DNA from: Comamonas aquatica NBRC 14918
GTDB lineage: Bacteria; Pseudomonadota; Gammaproteobacteria; Burkholderiales; Burkholderiaceae_C
Direction: 5' to 3'
NCBI RefSeq assembly: GCF_000739875.1
Contig: NZ_BBJR01000041.1
Location: forward strand, 1 to 64,000
DNA length: 64,000 nt
The notes below the pieces were generated by a model that worked only from the letters and a program-made list of their open reading frames with translations, was not told the DNA's origin and made no database searches. Both the position numbers and the translations under genes were made by a program. Each line of letters opens with the position of its first letter. Positions within the stretch are counted from its first letter, which is position 1. Shown here one piece after another: positions 32,156 through 44,793 of the stretch.

Positions 32156-33136
32156 ATGAACGCCATGCGCCGCGGCCTGCTGGCCGCCGCACTGCTGTCT
32201 GCTGCAGCACCCGCCATTTCCTGGGCCGAGACCGCACCCTGGCCCAGCAAGCCGATCCGCATCGTGGTGGCCTACCCCGGTGGGGGCGTGAGCGACACGG
32301 TGGCGCGTGCCCTGGGGGAAAAGCTCAGCGTGCAACTGGCCACCCCCATCGTGGTGGAGAACAAGGCCGGTGCCGGTGGCACGATTGGCCTGGATGCCGT
32401 GGCCAAGGCGGCCCCCGATGGCTACACGATCGGCTTTGCCGCCATCAGCCCCGTGGCCCTGAACCCGCACCTGGGCGCGGTACCGTTCGATCCGCAAAAG
32501 GACCTGGCCCCCGTGGTCAGCGTGATGTATTCGCCCGTGCTGATCCTGGGCACTTCCGCCAACCGTGCGTCCAGCTTCCAGGCCTTGCTGGCAGAGTCCA
32601 AGAGCCATCCTGGTGCGGTGCGTTGGGCGACCGCCGGCCTGGCCTCCCTGGGGCACATCGTGCTGGAGCAGGTGAAGTACAGCGGTAAGGTGGACATCAC
32701 GCACATTCCCTACAAGGGCGGTGGCCAGCAGCTCAACGATGCCCTGGGCGGGCAGTTTGAGGTGCTGTCAACGAATGCCGGCCCCACCGTGATGCAGCAC
32801 ATCCAGGCCGGCAAGCTCAAGGCCCTGGCCGTGGGTGCGCCGCAGCGCCTGGAATCGCTGCCGCAGGTCCCCACACTGGCGGAGCTGGGCTTTCCCGAAG
32901 CCAATTCCACCTCGCTGTTCGGCATCTTTGCCCCGGCCAAGACCCCGCAGGCCGTGCTGCAGCGTTTGAACAAGGAATTCAACAAGGCGCTGGCCGAGCC
33001 TGACATCCAGGCCAAGCTCAAGGCTTCGGACAACGTTCCGACCGGTGGCGATGCCCAGACCTTTGCCAAGCAGATTGCGCAAGAGTCGGCCAACAACGCC
33101 CGCATCATCAAGGCTGCCAACCTGCGCGCGCAGTGA
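32156..33136 (+). CDS. Bug/TctC-family periplasmic substrate-binding protein (2)
   Basis: 326 residues. Signal peptide MNAMRRGLLAAALLSAAAPA and a cleavage near SWAET. Bug blocks: WPSKPIRIVVAYPGGGVSDT, VENKAGAGGTIGLDAV, ALNPHLGAVPFDP, HIPYKGGGQQLNDALGGQFE. The ATG at 32156 has GGAG nine bases upstream. Ligand unknown. It is encoded 86 bases after xerD and ends with its own terminator. Together with the protein at 30114 it flanks xerD, a likely result of expansion of this large family in Comamonadaceae. Confidence 0.95.
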   Translation: MNAMRRGLLAAALLSAAAPAISWAETAPWPSKPIRIVVAYPGGGVSDTVARALGEKLSVQLATPIVVENKAGAGGTIGLDAVAKAAPDGYTIGFAAISPVALNPHLGAVPFDPQKDLAPVVSVMYSPVLILGTSANRASSFQALLAESKSHPGAVRWATAGLASLGHIVLEQVKYSGKVDITHIPYKGGGQQLNDALGGQFEVLSTNAGPTVMQHIQAGKLKALAVGAPQRLESLPQVPTLAELGFPEANSTSLFGIFAPAKTPQAVLQRLNKEFNKALAEPDIQAKLKASDNVPTGGDAQTFAKQIAQESANNARIIKAANLRAQ

Positions 33137-33157
33137 TGCAGCGCCGCGAGGCCGTGT

Positions 33158-33188
33158 AAAAAAGCCACCGCGAAGGTGGCTTTTTTTT
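33158..33188. terminator. bidirectional intrinsic terminator
   Basis: GCCACC/GGTGGC stem, GCGAA loop, A6 and T8 flanks; between Bug gene 2 and the convergent EAL-HDOD gene. Confidence 0.92.
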
Positions 33189-33213
33189 ATGTGCGGTGGC
33201 GTGGTGTGCCGGC

Positions 33214-34518
33214 TCAGCCGATGTCGTCGGCTAGGTTGTCGGCCCACGCCAGGGCCTGCAGGTGCGCCCAGTTGACCTGGTGGTTGGACAGGTGCAGGGC
33301 TTCGGAGGTGCGGGCAAACACTTCGTCGTCGCCGTTCTCGCAGGCCAGCACCAGCTCCAGGAAGGGGGCGTAGACCCCCGTCTTGTGCAGCAGGGCGTCC
33401 TGGACCGTCTGGGGCAGGGCGATCGAACTCAGTGCCTTGTCCATGGGAATGCCCAGCATCACGTCCAGCAGGGAGAACACCCCGACCACGAAGGCATTGT
33501 CGACTTCCTCCGTGGACAGCATCTCGGCGGCCAGCAGCTCCATCAGGCGACCGCGCACCACGGCGGTCTGGCCGACGGCAGGGGCGGTGCCCCCCGCGCG
33601 GGAGGTGGTCATCAGCAGAGCGGCCCAGCGGAACAGCTTTTTGAGCCCCAGGATCATGACTGCATGGCGGAACGAGGTGATTTCGCAGGACAGACCGAAG
33701 CCCGAGGAGTTGATGAAGCGCAGCAGGTTGAAGGACAGCGTGGGGTCCTTCTTGAGCACTTCCTCAATCTCTGCCGTGCTGCTCTGGCTGCGCACCAGGT
33801 TGAGCAATTGCAAGATAGTGCCTTGCGATGGGCGCACGGTCTTGGCGGACACCACATCAGGGCGTGCAAACCAGAAGCCCTGGAACAGGCGCACGCCCAG
33901 CGAGTGCATCAGGTCGAACTGTTCCTGGGTCTCCACCTTCTCCGCCACGATCTGTGCCATGGTGTGGGTCTGGGCAAATTTCACCAGCGCTTCGGCACTC
34001 TCGACCGGGAAGCTCAGCATGTCGAGTTTGATGAAGCTGGCCATCGGCAGCCAGTGTACGTAGGCACGGCGCAGCAGGTTCTGGTCGAACGCCAGGCGAA
34101 AGCCGCGCTGGCGCAGGCTTTGGAACACGGGGATCAGGGCAGCAATTTCTTCGGGCGTGGCGTCATCGCCCAGGGTGGGCACTTCCAGCACCACCTTGTC
34201 GGGGTGGATCAGCTCCAGGTGGCCGCCCACCAGGCTCTCGTGGGTGCAGTTGACGAACACCAGCTTGCGTCCGACCAGGGCCTCGGTGCCGGCATACGAC
34301 AGGGCGTTGAACAGCAGTGCCGCATCACTGGCGGCCGTGTGCGCATCCACGGCGGTCGTGCGATCGAACAGCTCATAGCCAAAAACTTCGCGGCGCTCGT
34401 TCAGAATGGCCTGGCGGCCAATCATGGACACGGAGTCATCGGTCACGCCGGCAGGCAGGGCGGGAGCGGTCGGATAGGCACTGGAATCAGAGATCATCGG
34501 TGGTGTGTACGCGGTCAT
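33214..34518 (-). CDS. EAL-HDOD regulatory protein, catalytically degenerate (A)
   Basis: 434 residues from the ATG at 34518. N-terminal EAL-like domain (about 30-235): IGRQAILNERREVFGYELFDR in place of the EAL motif, VNCTHESL, VVLEVPTL, FRLAFDQN where DDFGTG should be, FIKLDML, VAEKVETQEQF and LFQGFWFARP. The missing second Asp and EGVE glutamate mean it should not hydrolyse c-di-GMP. C-terminal HDOD domain (about 235-430): INSSGFGLSCEITSFRHAV, LGLKKLFRWAALLM, FVVGVFSLLD. Such YuxH/CdgJ-type proteins act as c-di-GMP or protein-binding regulators of motility and stress responses. A paralog lies immediately upstream on the same strand. Confidence 0.9.
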   Translation of the reverse strand: MTAYTPPMISDSSAYPTAPALPAGVTDDSVSMIGRQAILNERREVFGYELFDRTTAVDAHTAASDAALLFNALSYAGTEALVGRKLVFVNCTHESLVGGHLELIHPDKVVLEVPTLGDDATPEEIAALIPVFQSLRQRGFRLAFDQNLLRRAYVHWLPMASFIKLDMLSFPVESAEALVKFAQTHTMAQIVAEKVETQEQFDLMHSLGVRLFQGFWFARPDVVSAKTVRPSQGTILQLLNLVRSQSSTAEIEEVLKKDPTLSFNLLRFINSSGFGLSCEITSFRHAVMILGLKKLFRWAALLMTTSRAGGTAPAVGQTAVVRGRLMELLAAEMLSTEEVDNAFVVGVFSLLDVMLGIPMDKALSSIALPQTVQDALLHKTGVYAPFLELVLACENGDDEVFARTSEALHLSNHQVNWAHLQALAWADNLADDIG

Positions 34519-34638
34519 GGGCCTTTGCGGGCAGCAGATAACCGCCAATGGTAGTGGGTGCAACAGGCTCTGGTGCCCCACTGTACTGGATTGGCAACAC
34601 CGTGGCGACTGGTATTCCGTACGTGATGTCCCGCAGGT

Positions 34639-35946
34639 TTATTGCGTGATCTGGTCGCACCAGGCCAGGGCTTGGAGGTGGGCCCAGTTGATCTGCTGGC
34701 TGGTGAGCTGGAGCACCGAGGCCGAGTGGTCGAAAGCCTGGTCATCGCTGCTTTCGCAGGCTTCGGCCAACTGCAGCAGCTCGCCAAAGACGCCCTCGTG
34801 CTTGAGCAGGGCATCGCGCACGGCGGTCGGGATGTTGATCAGTTGCAGCGCATCCTGCATGGGAATGCTGAGCATCGCGTCCAGCAGCGAGAAGATGCCG
34901 ACCACAAAGGCCTGCTCCGCCTCTTCCTCGCTCATGAACTCCAGGGCCAGCAGTTCCATCAGGCGACCGCGGATGACGGCGGTATGGCCGATCGAGGCGC
35001 TGGTGTTGCCGTACTTGGAGGCGGTAAGCAGCAGGGCCGCCCAGCGGAACAGCTTCTTCAGGCCCATGATCATCACGGCCTGGCGGAACGATGTGATTTC
35101 GCGCGCGGTGCCAAAGCCGGCGGAATTGATCAGGCGCATCAGGTTGAAGGCCAGACCGGCGTCCTTTTTCAGCACTTCCTCGATCTCATCGGTGCTGGCC
35201 TGGCGGCGCAGCAGGTTGATGAGCTGGATGATGCTGGCCTGGTTGGGGGCCAGCAGCTTGGTCTCAACCACGGCAGGGCGCGAGAACCAGTAGCCCTGGA
35301 ACAGGGAGACGCCGATGCTCTTGAGCAGGTCGAACTGCTGCGGGGTCTCGACCTTGGTGGCAATCAGCTGGGCCTTGGAATGGCGCGCCGCGTAGTTGAC
35401 CAGCACGGCCAGTTGCTCAGGGCGCAGCACGGTCAGGTCCAGCTTGATGAAGTCCGCCAGCGGCAGCCAAGTGGCGTAGGCTGATTCCAGCACGGTGTGG
35501 TTGAAGGACAGCTTGAAGCCGCGTTCCCGCAGGCCGCGCAGGATCGGCAGGCGGGCCACGGCCTCGGTGGCGGCGACATGGCCCAGGGGCTCGACCTCGA
35601 GCACCACTTTTTCGGGGTTGAGCAACTCCAGGTGCCCACCGGCCAGGCTTTCGTGCGTGCTGTTGACGAACAGCAGCTTGGTGCCCACCAGGTCTTCACG
35701 GCCGGCATGGGACATGGCCGTGAACAGCAGGATGACGTCGGTGGCCGCCGTGTGTTCGGCTGGAGCGCGGGAGCGGTTGAACAACTCGTAGCCAATCACA
35801 TCCTTGTCCACATTCACGATGGCCTGGCGTGCAATCATGAGAGAACCGGCATGAGCAACAGGCGTGGATGAGGGCGGGACGGGGGCAATAACGGACATGT
35901 CTGCGGGTTGGCGTTGCGTAATCTGGGTGGTCTGTGAATCCAGCAT
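34639..35946 (-). CDS. EAL-HDOD regulatory protein, catalytically degenerate (B)
   Basis: 435 residues, a paralog of the protein at 33214-34518 with the same layout. EAL-like domain: MIARQAIVNVDKDVIGYELFNR, VNSTHESLAGG, FKLSFNHT (DDFGTG lost more completely than in the paralog), FIKLDLT, IATKVETPQQF, LFQGYWFSRP. HDOD domain: INSAGFGTAREITSFRQAV, MGLKKLFRWAALLL, FVVGIFSLLDAML. The start ATG follows the stop of the DUF455 gene by one base (TGACATG), so it is translationally linked to it. The tandem pair differs mostly in the surface of the EAL part and in the N-terminal tail. Confidence 0.9.
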   Translation of the reverse strand: MLDSQTTQITQRQPADMSVIAPVPPSSTPVAHAGSLMIARQAIVNVDKDVIGYELFNRSRAPAEHTAATDVILLFTAMSHAGREDLVGTKLLFVNSTHESLAGGHLELLNPEKVVLEVEPLGHVAATEAVARLPILRGLRERGFKLSFNHTVLESAYATWLPLADFIKLDLTVLRPEQLAVLVNYAARHSKAQLIATKVETPQQFDLLKSIGVSLFQGYWFSRPAVVETKLLAPNQASIIQLINLLRRQASTDEIEEVLKKDAGLAFNLMRLINSAGFGTAREITSFRQAVMIMGLKKLFRWAALLLTASKYGNTSASIGHTAVIRGRLMELLALEFMSEEEAEQAFVVGIFSLLDAMLSIPMQDALQLINIPTAVRDALLKHEGVFGELLQLAEACESSDDQAFDHSASVLQLTSQQINWAHLQALAWCDQITQ

Positions 35947-35947
35947 G

Positions 35948-36748
35948 TCAGTGCTGTTCCAGCCAGGCCAGCTCTTCGTCGGTAAACCCTGCGGCCTGTC
36001 GGGCCTGGGTATTGAACGGTGGGCGAGGGCGAGGCGCTTCGTATTTCAGAGCCAATGCAGTGTAGTGTGATTGCGGATCCATATCATTGCGCTGGCATAA
36101 GAAGCGATACCAATGGTTACCGATGGCCACATGGCCGACCTCCTCGCGCAGGATGACATCCAGGATCTCCACGGCGGCCCAGGCATCGGGGGTGCCGGCC
36201 TGGCGCAGCTTGGCCTGGATTTGGGGCGTGGCGTCGAGGCCACGCGCCTCCAGCGTGCGCGGAACCAGGGCCATGCGGGCGGTAATGTCGTGTGCGGTTT
36301 TCTCGCACATGGTCCACAGTCCCTGGTGCGCCGGGAAGTCGCCGTAGTCGTGCTGCTGGGCCAAAAGCCAGTCGCGGATTAGTAAAAAATGCTTACCTTC
36401 CTCACCAGCCACTTGCAACCAATCTTGGTAGTAGGCCGCAGGCATGGCATCAAAGCGCCAGATCGCATCGAGGGCCAGGTTGATGGCGTTGAATTCGATG
36501 TGCGCGATCGCGTGCATCAGGGTGATGCGGCCCTCCAGGGTGGCCGGGGAGCGGCGGGCTACTTCGGTGTGGTGGCGCAGCACCGGGCGCTGCGGATGCC
36601 CGGGTAGGTGGCAGTCGGCCTGCAGTGCGGGCGCGGTCGGGGCGATGGAGAACTGTGCGCTGTGCGCAAACATTTCCATAGCAGCTGTCGCTTTGTGGAT
36701 GGGGTCGCAGAGGCACAAAACCTCAAGGGCGCGTTGTCGAAGCTCCAT
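35948..36748 (-). CDS. DUF455 family ferritin-like protein
   Basis: 266 residues. Helical protein with ferritin-like metal-ligand motifs: HAIAHIEFNAINLALDA (E-x2-H-type helix), VAGEEGKHFLLIRDWL (E and E-x2-H) and a later REEVGHVAIGNHWYRFL (E-x-x-H). DUF455 proteins are di-iron-like and occur near tRNA-modification genes in other lineages; their function is unresolved. The ATG at 36748 is preceded by overlapping divergent -10 boxes shared with the gamma-carbonic anhydrase gene. Codons near residues 15-25 (KATAAMEMFAHS) coincide with a palindromic-repeat copy (ACAGCTGCTATGG). One base separates its stop from the EAL-HDOD gene B. Confidence 0.88.
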   Translation of the reverse strand: MELRQRALEVLCLCDPIHKATAAMEMFAHSAQFSIAPTAPALQADCHLPGHPQRPVLRHHTEVARRSPATLEGRITLMHAIAHIEFNAINLALDAIWRFDAMPAAYYQDWLQVAGEEGKHFLLIRDWLLAQQHDYGDFPAHQGLWTMCEKTAHDITARMALVPRTLEARGLDATPQIQAKLRQAGTPDAWAAVEILDVILREEVGHVAIGNHWYRFLCQRNDMDPQSHYTALALKYEAPRPRPPFNTQARQAAGFTDEELAWLEQH

Positions 36749-36751
36749 ACC

Positions 36752-36761
36752 TACAATTCTA
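36752..36761. promoter_or_regulatory. overlapping divergent -10 boxes
   Basis: TACAAT (36752-36757, plus strand, for the gamma-carbonic anhydrase gene) overlaps TAGAAT read on the minus strand (36756-36761, for the DUF455 gene). Only 47 bases separate the two start codons, so the two promoters should exclude each other. Confidence 0.45.
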
Positions 36762-36795
36762 ATTTTCCCGCGCAGACAAAAACAGGAGACACAGC

Positions 36796-37320
36796 ATGGC
36801 CGTATACGCATTGGAAGAACTGGTGCCCGAGGTGGCAGACAGCGCCTGGATCGCCGACAGCGCCCAGGTGATGGGCAAGGTGCAGATCGGCGCCGACGCC
36901 AGCGTCTGGTTTGGCACCGTGGTGCGCGGGGATACGGACAGCATCCGCATCGGCGAAGGCAGCAACGTGCAGGACGCCAGTGTGCTGCACGCCGATTTCG
37001 GCATGCCTTTGGCGATTGGCCGACACGTGACCGTGGGCCATCAGGTCATGCTGCACGGGTGCACGATCGGCGACGAGTCCTTGATCGGAATTGGCGCTAT
37101 CGTGCTCAATGGGGCGAAAATTGGCAAAAATTGCTTGGTGGGTGCAGGTGCACTGGTGACCGAAGGCAAGGAGTTTCCGGATGGATCGATGATCATCGGC
37201 AGTCCGGCCCGCGTGGTTCGGCAGCTCACCCCCGAGCAGATGGAAGGCCTGCGCCGCAGTGCGCAGCACTATATCGAGAATGCGCGCCGCTTCAAGGCGG
37301 GGCTGCGCAAGCTGGGCTGA
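36796..37320 (+). CDS. gamma-carbonic anhydrase family protein
   Basis: 174 residues with a left-handed beta-helix built from hexapeptide repeats ([20 protein letters not shown] onwards) and the three zinc-ligand His positions: H in VLHADFG, H in VGHQVMLHG and the following H (H-x4-H spacing). A C-terminal amphipathic helix follows ([20 protein letters not shown]). Homotrimeric YrdA/PaaY/CcmM-like enzymes; in proteobacteria the reaction is often unproven. AGGAG ten bases before the ATG. The -10 box is shared head-to-head with the DUF455 gene. Followed by hslO after 42 bases. Confidence 0.93.
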   Translation: MAVYALEELVPEVADSAWIADSAQVMGKVQIGADASVWFGTVVRGDTDSIRIGEGSNVQDASVLHADFGMPLAIGRHVTVGHQVMLHGCTIGDESLIGIGAIVLNGAKIGKNCLVGAGALVTEGKEFPDGSMIIGSPARVVRQLTPEQMEGLRRSAQHYIENARRFKAGLRKLG

Positions 37321-37362
37321 GGCCCGGCACTTACAGCAATCACTGACTGGGATACACACAGC

Positions 37363-38355
37363 GTGTCTGAACTCCACAAATTCCTATTCGATGGCCTGCC
37401 TGTGCGCGGCATGATCGTGCGACTGACCGATGCCTGGAAGGACATCCTCCAGCGTCGCGCCAGCAACACCGACACCGGGGCCTATCCGGCCGCCGTGCGC
37501 GAGCTGCTGGGGGAGATGGCGGCGGCCAGCGTGCTGATGCAGTCCAACATCAAGTTCAATGGCGCTCTGGTGTTCCAGATCTTTGGTGACGGCCCGGTCA
37601 AGGTGGCCGTGGCCGAGGTGCAGTCCAACCTGGCGCTGCGCGCCACGGCCTCGGTGCATGGCGCCGTGCCTGCGGGCGCCGAGCTGGCGGAGCTGGTCAA
37701 CCTCCAGGGGGGCGGACGCTGCGCCATCACGCTGGATCCCAAGGACCGCCTGCCGGGCCAGCAGCCCTACCAGGGCGTGGTGCCGCTGCAGGGCATGGAC
37801 GGCGAGCCGTTCGAGAAGATTTCCGAAGTGCTGCAGCACTACATGCGCCAGTCCGAACAGCTGGATACCTGCATCGTGCTGGCCGCCAACGACGAGGTGG
37901 CGGCGGGCCTGATGATCCAGCGCATGCCGCTCAAGGGCCAGGACAACCTGGCCGGGGCCACCGAAAGCCGCCAGGACGAGCAGGACGCCATCGGCGCCAG
38001 CGAGGACTACAACCGCATCGCCACGCTGGCCGCCAGCCTGACGCGCGACGAGCTGCTGGGGCTGGATGTGGACACCATCCTGCGCCGCCTGTTCTGGGAG
38101 GAGAAGCTGTTGCGCTTCGTGCCCCAGGACGGTGACCAGGGCCCGCACTTCGCCTGCACTTGCAGCCGCGAACGCGTGGAGGACATGCTGCGCAACCTGG
38201 GCCAGGAAGAAGTGGCGCAGGTGGTGCAGGAGCAGGGCCATGTGGAAGTCGGCTGCGACTACTGCGGCGCCCAGTACCGCTTCGACGCGGTGGATGCGGC
38301 CCAGCTGTTCACGGCCGCACAGCACCAGGCCCCCGGCTCGTCCTCGGTGCAGTAA
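37363..38355 (+). CDS. hslO: redox-regulated chaperone Hsp33
   Basis: 330 residues, GTG start (MSELHKFLFDGLPVRG). N-terminal alpha/beta core (about 1-180; RGMIVRLTDAWKDIL, LMQSNIKFNGALVFQIFGDG, SVHGAVPAGAELAELV, GVVPLQG), a flexible linker (about 185-255), then the zinc switch domain with C-x-C (FACTCSRERVEDML) and C-x2-C (VGCDYCGAQYRFD). Oxidation of these four Cys releases zinc and activates holdase activity under HOCl or heat-plus-oxidant stress. No strong ribosome-binding site. Ends at a palindromic repeat that serves as terminator. Confidence 0.95.
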   Translation: MSELHKFLFDGLPVRGMIVRLTDAWKDILQRRASNTDTGAYPAAVRELLGEMAAASVLMQSNIKFNGALVFQIFGDGPVKVAVAEVQSNLALRATASVHGAVPAGAELAELVNLQGGGRCAITLDPKDRLPGQQPYQGVVPLQGMDGEPFEKISEVLQHYMRQSEQLDTCIVLAANDEVAAGLMIQRMPLKGQDNLAGATESRQDEQDAIGASEDYNRIATLAASLTRDELLGLDVDTILRRLFWEEKLLRFVPQDGDQGPHFACTCSRERVEDMLRNLGQEEVAQVVQEQGHVEVGCDYCGAQYRFDAVDAAQLFTAAQHQAPGSSSVQ

Positions 38356-38393
38356 TTCAGGGGTCGCGGCACCCGCAGGGTGCTGCATGAAAG

Positions 38394-38480
38394 ATAGCTG
38401 CCAGCGCGCGGTGTGCTTGGATTTCCGGTTTCAAGAGATCGGAAATCCAGGGCCAACAAGCGCAGGCAGCTATTTTTTTT
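38394..38480 (+). terminator. palindromic element serving as hslO terminator
   Basis: Outer arms ATAGCTGCC (38394-38402) and GGCAGCTAT (38465-38473) are exact complements followed by T8. Inside is a second perfect hairpin GGATTTCCG/CGGAAATCC (38419-38448). It has the family's outer arms with an unrelated inner stem. Confidence 0.75.
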
Positions 38481-38505
38481 ATGCCCAACGTGGCCGCGCT
38501 GGCGC

Positions 38506-38922
38506 TCAGCGCTGCAGCAGGTGCTGGAACAGCTGGTGTTCGCTGGCGGCGTCCAGGCACTCCTGGCAGTCGTCCTGTGGATGGGGGGCATTGCCCTGGG
38601 CAGGCGTGGTGATCCAGGGGCGCAGCTGCTGGGCCTGTTGCGCGGCGCTGCCGTACAGCATGTGGACCGGCCAGGGGCTGTGCGGCAGGCGTTCGGCGCG
38701 CCAGGCGGCTTCCAGGCGCAGTGCGGCATCGGGCGCGCCGGTAGGCAGCAGGGCCCACAGCAGCAGACTGTCTGCCGGCATGGCCGGCGTGGGCCATTGC
38801 GTCAGCGGCTGCAGTCCGTGCAGCGGCACACGGGCCTGGGCGGCGGCGTGCAGCACCTGGGCGCAGTGGGCTGCGCTGGCGCACAACAGGATGCGGGGGG
38901 CAGGAGGCAAGGGCTGGCGCAA
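38506..38922 (-). CDS. hypothetical protein downstream of ftsB
   Basis: 138 residues with no recognised domain. Starts RILLCASAAHCAQVLHAAA after a Pro-rich opening; the middle has SLLLWALLPTGAPDAALRLEAAWR and the end QDDCQECLDAASEHQLFQHLL with a Cys pair. A start of TTG at 38922 is the only plausible codon before the conserved-looking segment, so the exact start is uncertain. Forty bases after ftsB on the same strand, so it likely shares the eno-ftsB transcript. Probably cytoplasmic. Confidence 0.6.
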   Translation of the reverse strand: MRQPLPPAPRILLCASAAHCAQVLHAAAQARVPLHGLQPLTQWPTPAMPADSLLLWALLPTGAPDAALRLEAAWRAERLPHSPWPVHMLYGSAAQQAQQLRPWITTPAQGNAPHPQDDCQECLDAASEHQLFQHLLQR

Positions 38923-38961
38923 GCGGGTGGCCCGAAGGCAGGAAGGGCAGACCGGGCGCCC

Positions 38962-39240
38962 TCAGCGGCGCATGATCTGCACGTAAATCTCGTTGGGGCG
39001 GACCATGCCCAGCTCGCTGCGCGCCTTTTCCTGGATGCTGTCCTGACCGTCGCGCAGGTCGGCGACCTCGGACGACAGGCGCTCGTTTTCCTTGCGGGCC
39101 TGCGCGTTGGTGGCGTGCAGTTCGTTGATCTGGGCGCGCAGTTCGGCCACGCGGTCCATGCTGCCCGCACCCAGCCACAACTGGGCATGGGTAATGGCCA
39201 GCAGGCTCAGCAAGACGACGGTGACGATGCGAGAAACCAT
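38962..39240 (-). CDS. ftsB: cell division protein FtsB
   Basis: 92 residues. One N-terminal membrane helix (about 2-20, VSRIVTVVLLSLLAITHAQLWLG), then a periplasmic coiled coil (about 25-75, MDRVAELRAQINELHATNAQ) and a conserved C-terminal tail (KARSELGMVRPNEIYVQIM) that contacts FtsL and FtsQ in the divisome. The position directly after eno is the classical context. The ATG at 39240 lies only ten bases past the T tract of the eno terminator, with no separate Shine-Dalgarno outside the hairpin. Confidence 0.93.
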   Translation of the reverse strand: MVSRIVTVVLLSLLAITHAQLWLGAGSMDRVAELRAQINELHATNAQARKENERLSSEVADLRDGQDSIQEKARSELGMVRPNEIYVQIMRR

Positions 39241-39250
39241 GGGTGGATTC

Positions 39251-39277
39251 AAAAAACCGGGGCCAGTTGGCCCCGGT
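39251..39277 (-). terminator. terminator between eno and ftsB
   Basis: On the minus strand ACCGGGGCC/GGCCCCGGT stem with AACT loop, followed by T6. It ends ten bases before the ftsB ATG, so ftsB either depends on readthrough or has its own promoter in eno. Confidence 0.85.
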
Positions 39278-39303
39278 TCTGGTGCAGGGGGTGAGCCCGA
39301 AGA

Positions 39304-40611
<1,308 letters not shown>

Positions 40612-40693
40612 TTAAAACGGGGCGGCAGGCGTGGCGGTGGGGTCGGGTGGTGGTTCGTCCCATGCGGCCAGGCATGCTTTGAGCGGATGTGAA

Positions 40694-40718
40694 AAAGCAC
40701 GCCCACAGAGCGTGCTTT
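40694..40718 (-). terminator. intrinsic terminator of kdsA
   Basis: On the minus strand AAAGCACGC/GCGTGCTTT stem with a 7-base loop, followed by TTC. Lies 50 bases past the kdsA stop. Confidence 0.8.
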
Positions 40719-40768
40719 CTCGCTTCAAGATTCAATCACGTCACGCGCGCTGCGCATCTTACGCAAAC

Positions 40769-41626
40769 TCAGGCGGAAAAGTGGTTTTCCAGGAAACCGT
40801 GGCGCTTGGTCACGTCGTCCAGTGCCACCAAAGTCTCCAGCAAGGCCTTCATGTGCTTGAGGGGCACGGCGTTGGGGCCGTCGCTCAGGGCGTTGCAGGG
40901 ATCGGGGTGGGTTTCCATGAACAGGCCCGCCACGCCCACGGCCACGGCCGCGCGCGACAGCACGGGCACCATCTCGCGCATGCCGCCGCTGCTGGTGCCG
41001 TTGCCGCCGGGCAACTGCACGCTGTGCGTGGCGTCGAACACCACGGGGGCGCCGGTCTCGCGCATGATGGCCAGCGAGCGCATGTCGCTGACCAGGTTGT
41101 TGTAGCCAAAGCTGGCACCGCGTTCGCAGGCGGTGAACATGTCGGGGTCCTGGCCCACTTCGATGGCGGCGGCCCGCGCCTTGTCGATGACATTCTTCAT
41201 GTCATGCGGTGCCAGGAACTGGCCCTTCTTGATGTTGACCGGCTTGCCGCACTGGGCCACGGCGCGGATGAAGTCCGTCTGGCGGCACAGGAAGGCGGGG
41301 GTCTGCAGCATGTCGACCACCGATGCCACGTGGGGGATTTCCTCCACGGTGTGCACGTCGGTCAGCACGGGCACGCCGATCTCCTTGCGCACCTTGGCCA
41401 GGATCTCCAGGCCCTTTTCCATGCCGGGGCCACGGAAGCTGGTGCCCGAGGAACGGTTGGCCTTGTCGAAGCTGCTCTTGAACAGGAAGTTGATGCCCAG
41501 CGCGGAGGTGATCTCCTTGAGCTGGCCCGCCACGTCCATCTGCAGTTGCTCGGACTCGACCACGCAGGGGCCGGCAATCAGGAAGAAGCGCTGGTCCAGA
41601 CCAATGTCGAAGCCGCAGAGTTTCAT
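40769..41626 (-). CDS. kdsA: 3-deoxy-8-phosphooctulonate (KDO8P) synthase
   Basis: 285 residues. Condenses phosphoenolpyruvate with arabinose 5-phosphate for the KDO of lipopolysaccharide. TIM-barrel blocks: [93 protein letters not shown] and [17 protein letters not shown]. An Asn in the NIKKGQ position rather than Cys suggests the metal-independent class (from family knowledge). AGGA seven bases before the ATG. Between pyrG (150 bases upstream, with a repeat) and eno. Confidence 0.97.
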   Translation of the reverse strand: MKLCGFDIGLDQRFFLIAGPCVVESEQLQMDVAGQLKEITSALGINFLFKSSFDKANRSSGTSFRGPGMEKGLEILAKVRKEIGVPVLTDVHTVEEIPHVASVVDMLQTPAFLCRQTDFIRAVAQCGKPVNIKKGQFLAPHDMKNVIDKARAAAIEVGQDPDMFTACERGASFGYNNLVSDMRSLAIMRETGAPVVFDATHSVQLPGGNGTSSGGMREMVPVLSRAAVAVGVAGLFMETHPDPCNALSDGPNAVPLKHMKALLETLVALDDVTKRHGFLENHFSA

Positions 41627-41659
41627 GGGGTGTTCCTTTATGGCATGCGGTGCATGCTT

Positions 41660-41755
41660 CAAAAATCAAAGCTGCTTGCGCAGGTGATGCAATGACTTCA
41701 GCTTTAAATGATGCTGAAGTCATTGCGTTTCAAGCGCTGGCAGCTCCTTTTTTCA
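41660..41755. repeat. palindromic element with internal 14-bp hairpin
   Basis: Outer blocks CAAAGCTGCTTGCGC and CAAGCGCTGGCAGCT enclose a perfect inner stem GCAATGACTTCAGC/GCTGAAGTCATTGC (41689-41702 and 41713-41726, 10-base loop). It forms the 3' end of the pyrG transcript and the leader of kdsA. The inner stem is unrelated to that in the hslO copy, while the outer arms are shared. Confidence 0.65.
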
Positions 41756-41776
41756 GACTTGTTCCGGATGCCGGGA

Positions 41777-44758
<2,982 letters not shown>

Positions 44759-44793
44759 GGCGCACTCCACCGATACCTGCGAGGCTGAAACCC

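Noticed and set aside
38357-39178. Long minus-strand frame across ftsB and the following gene
   Set aside because: Pro/Arg/Ala-rich shadow frame; FtsB in another frame has a clear helix and coiled coil.
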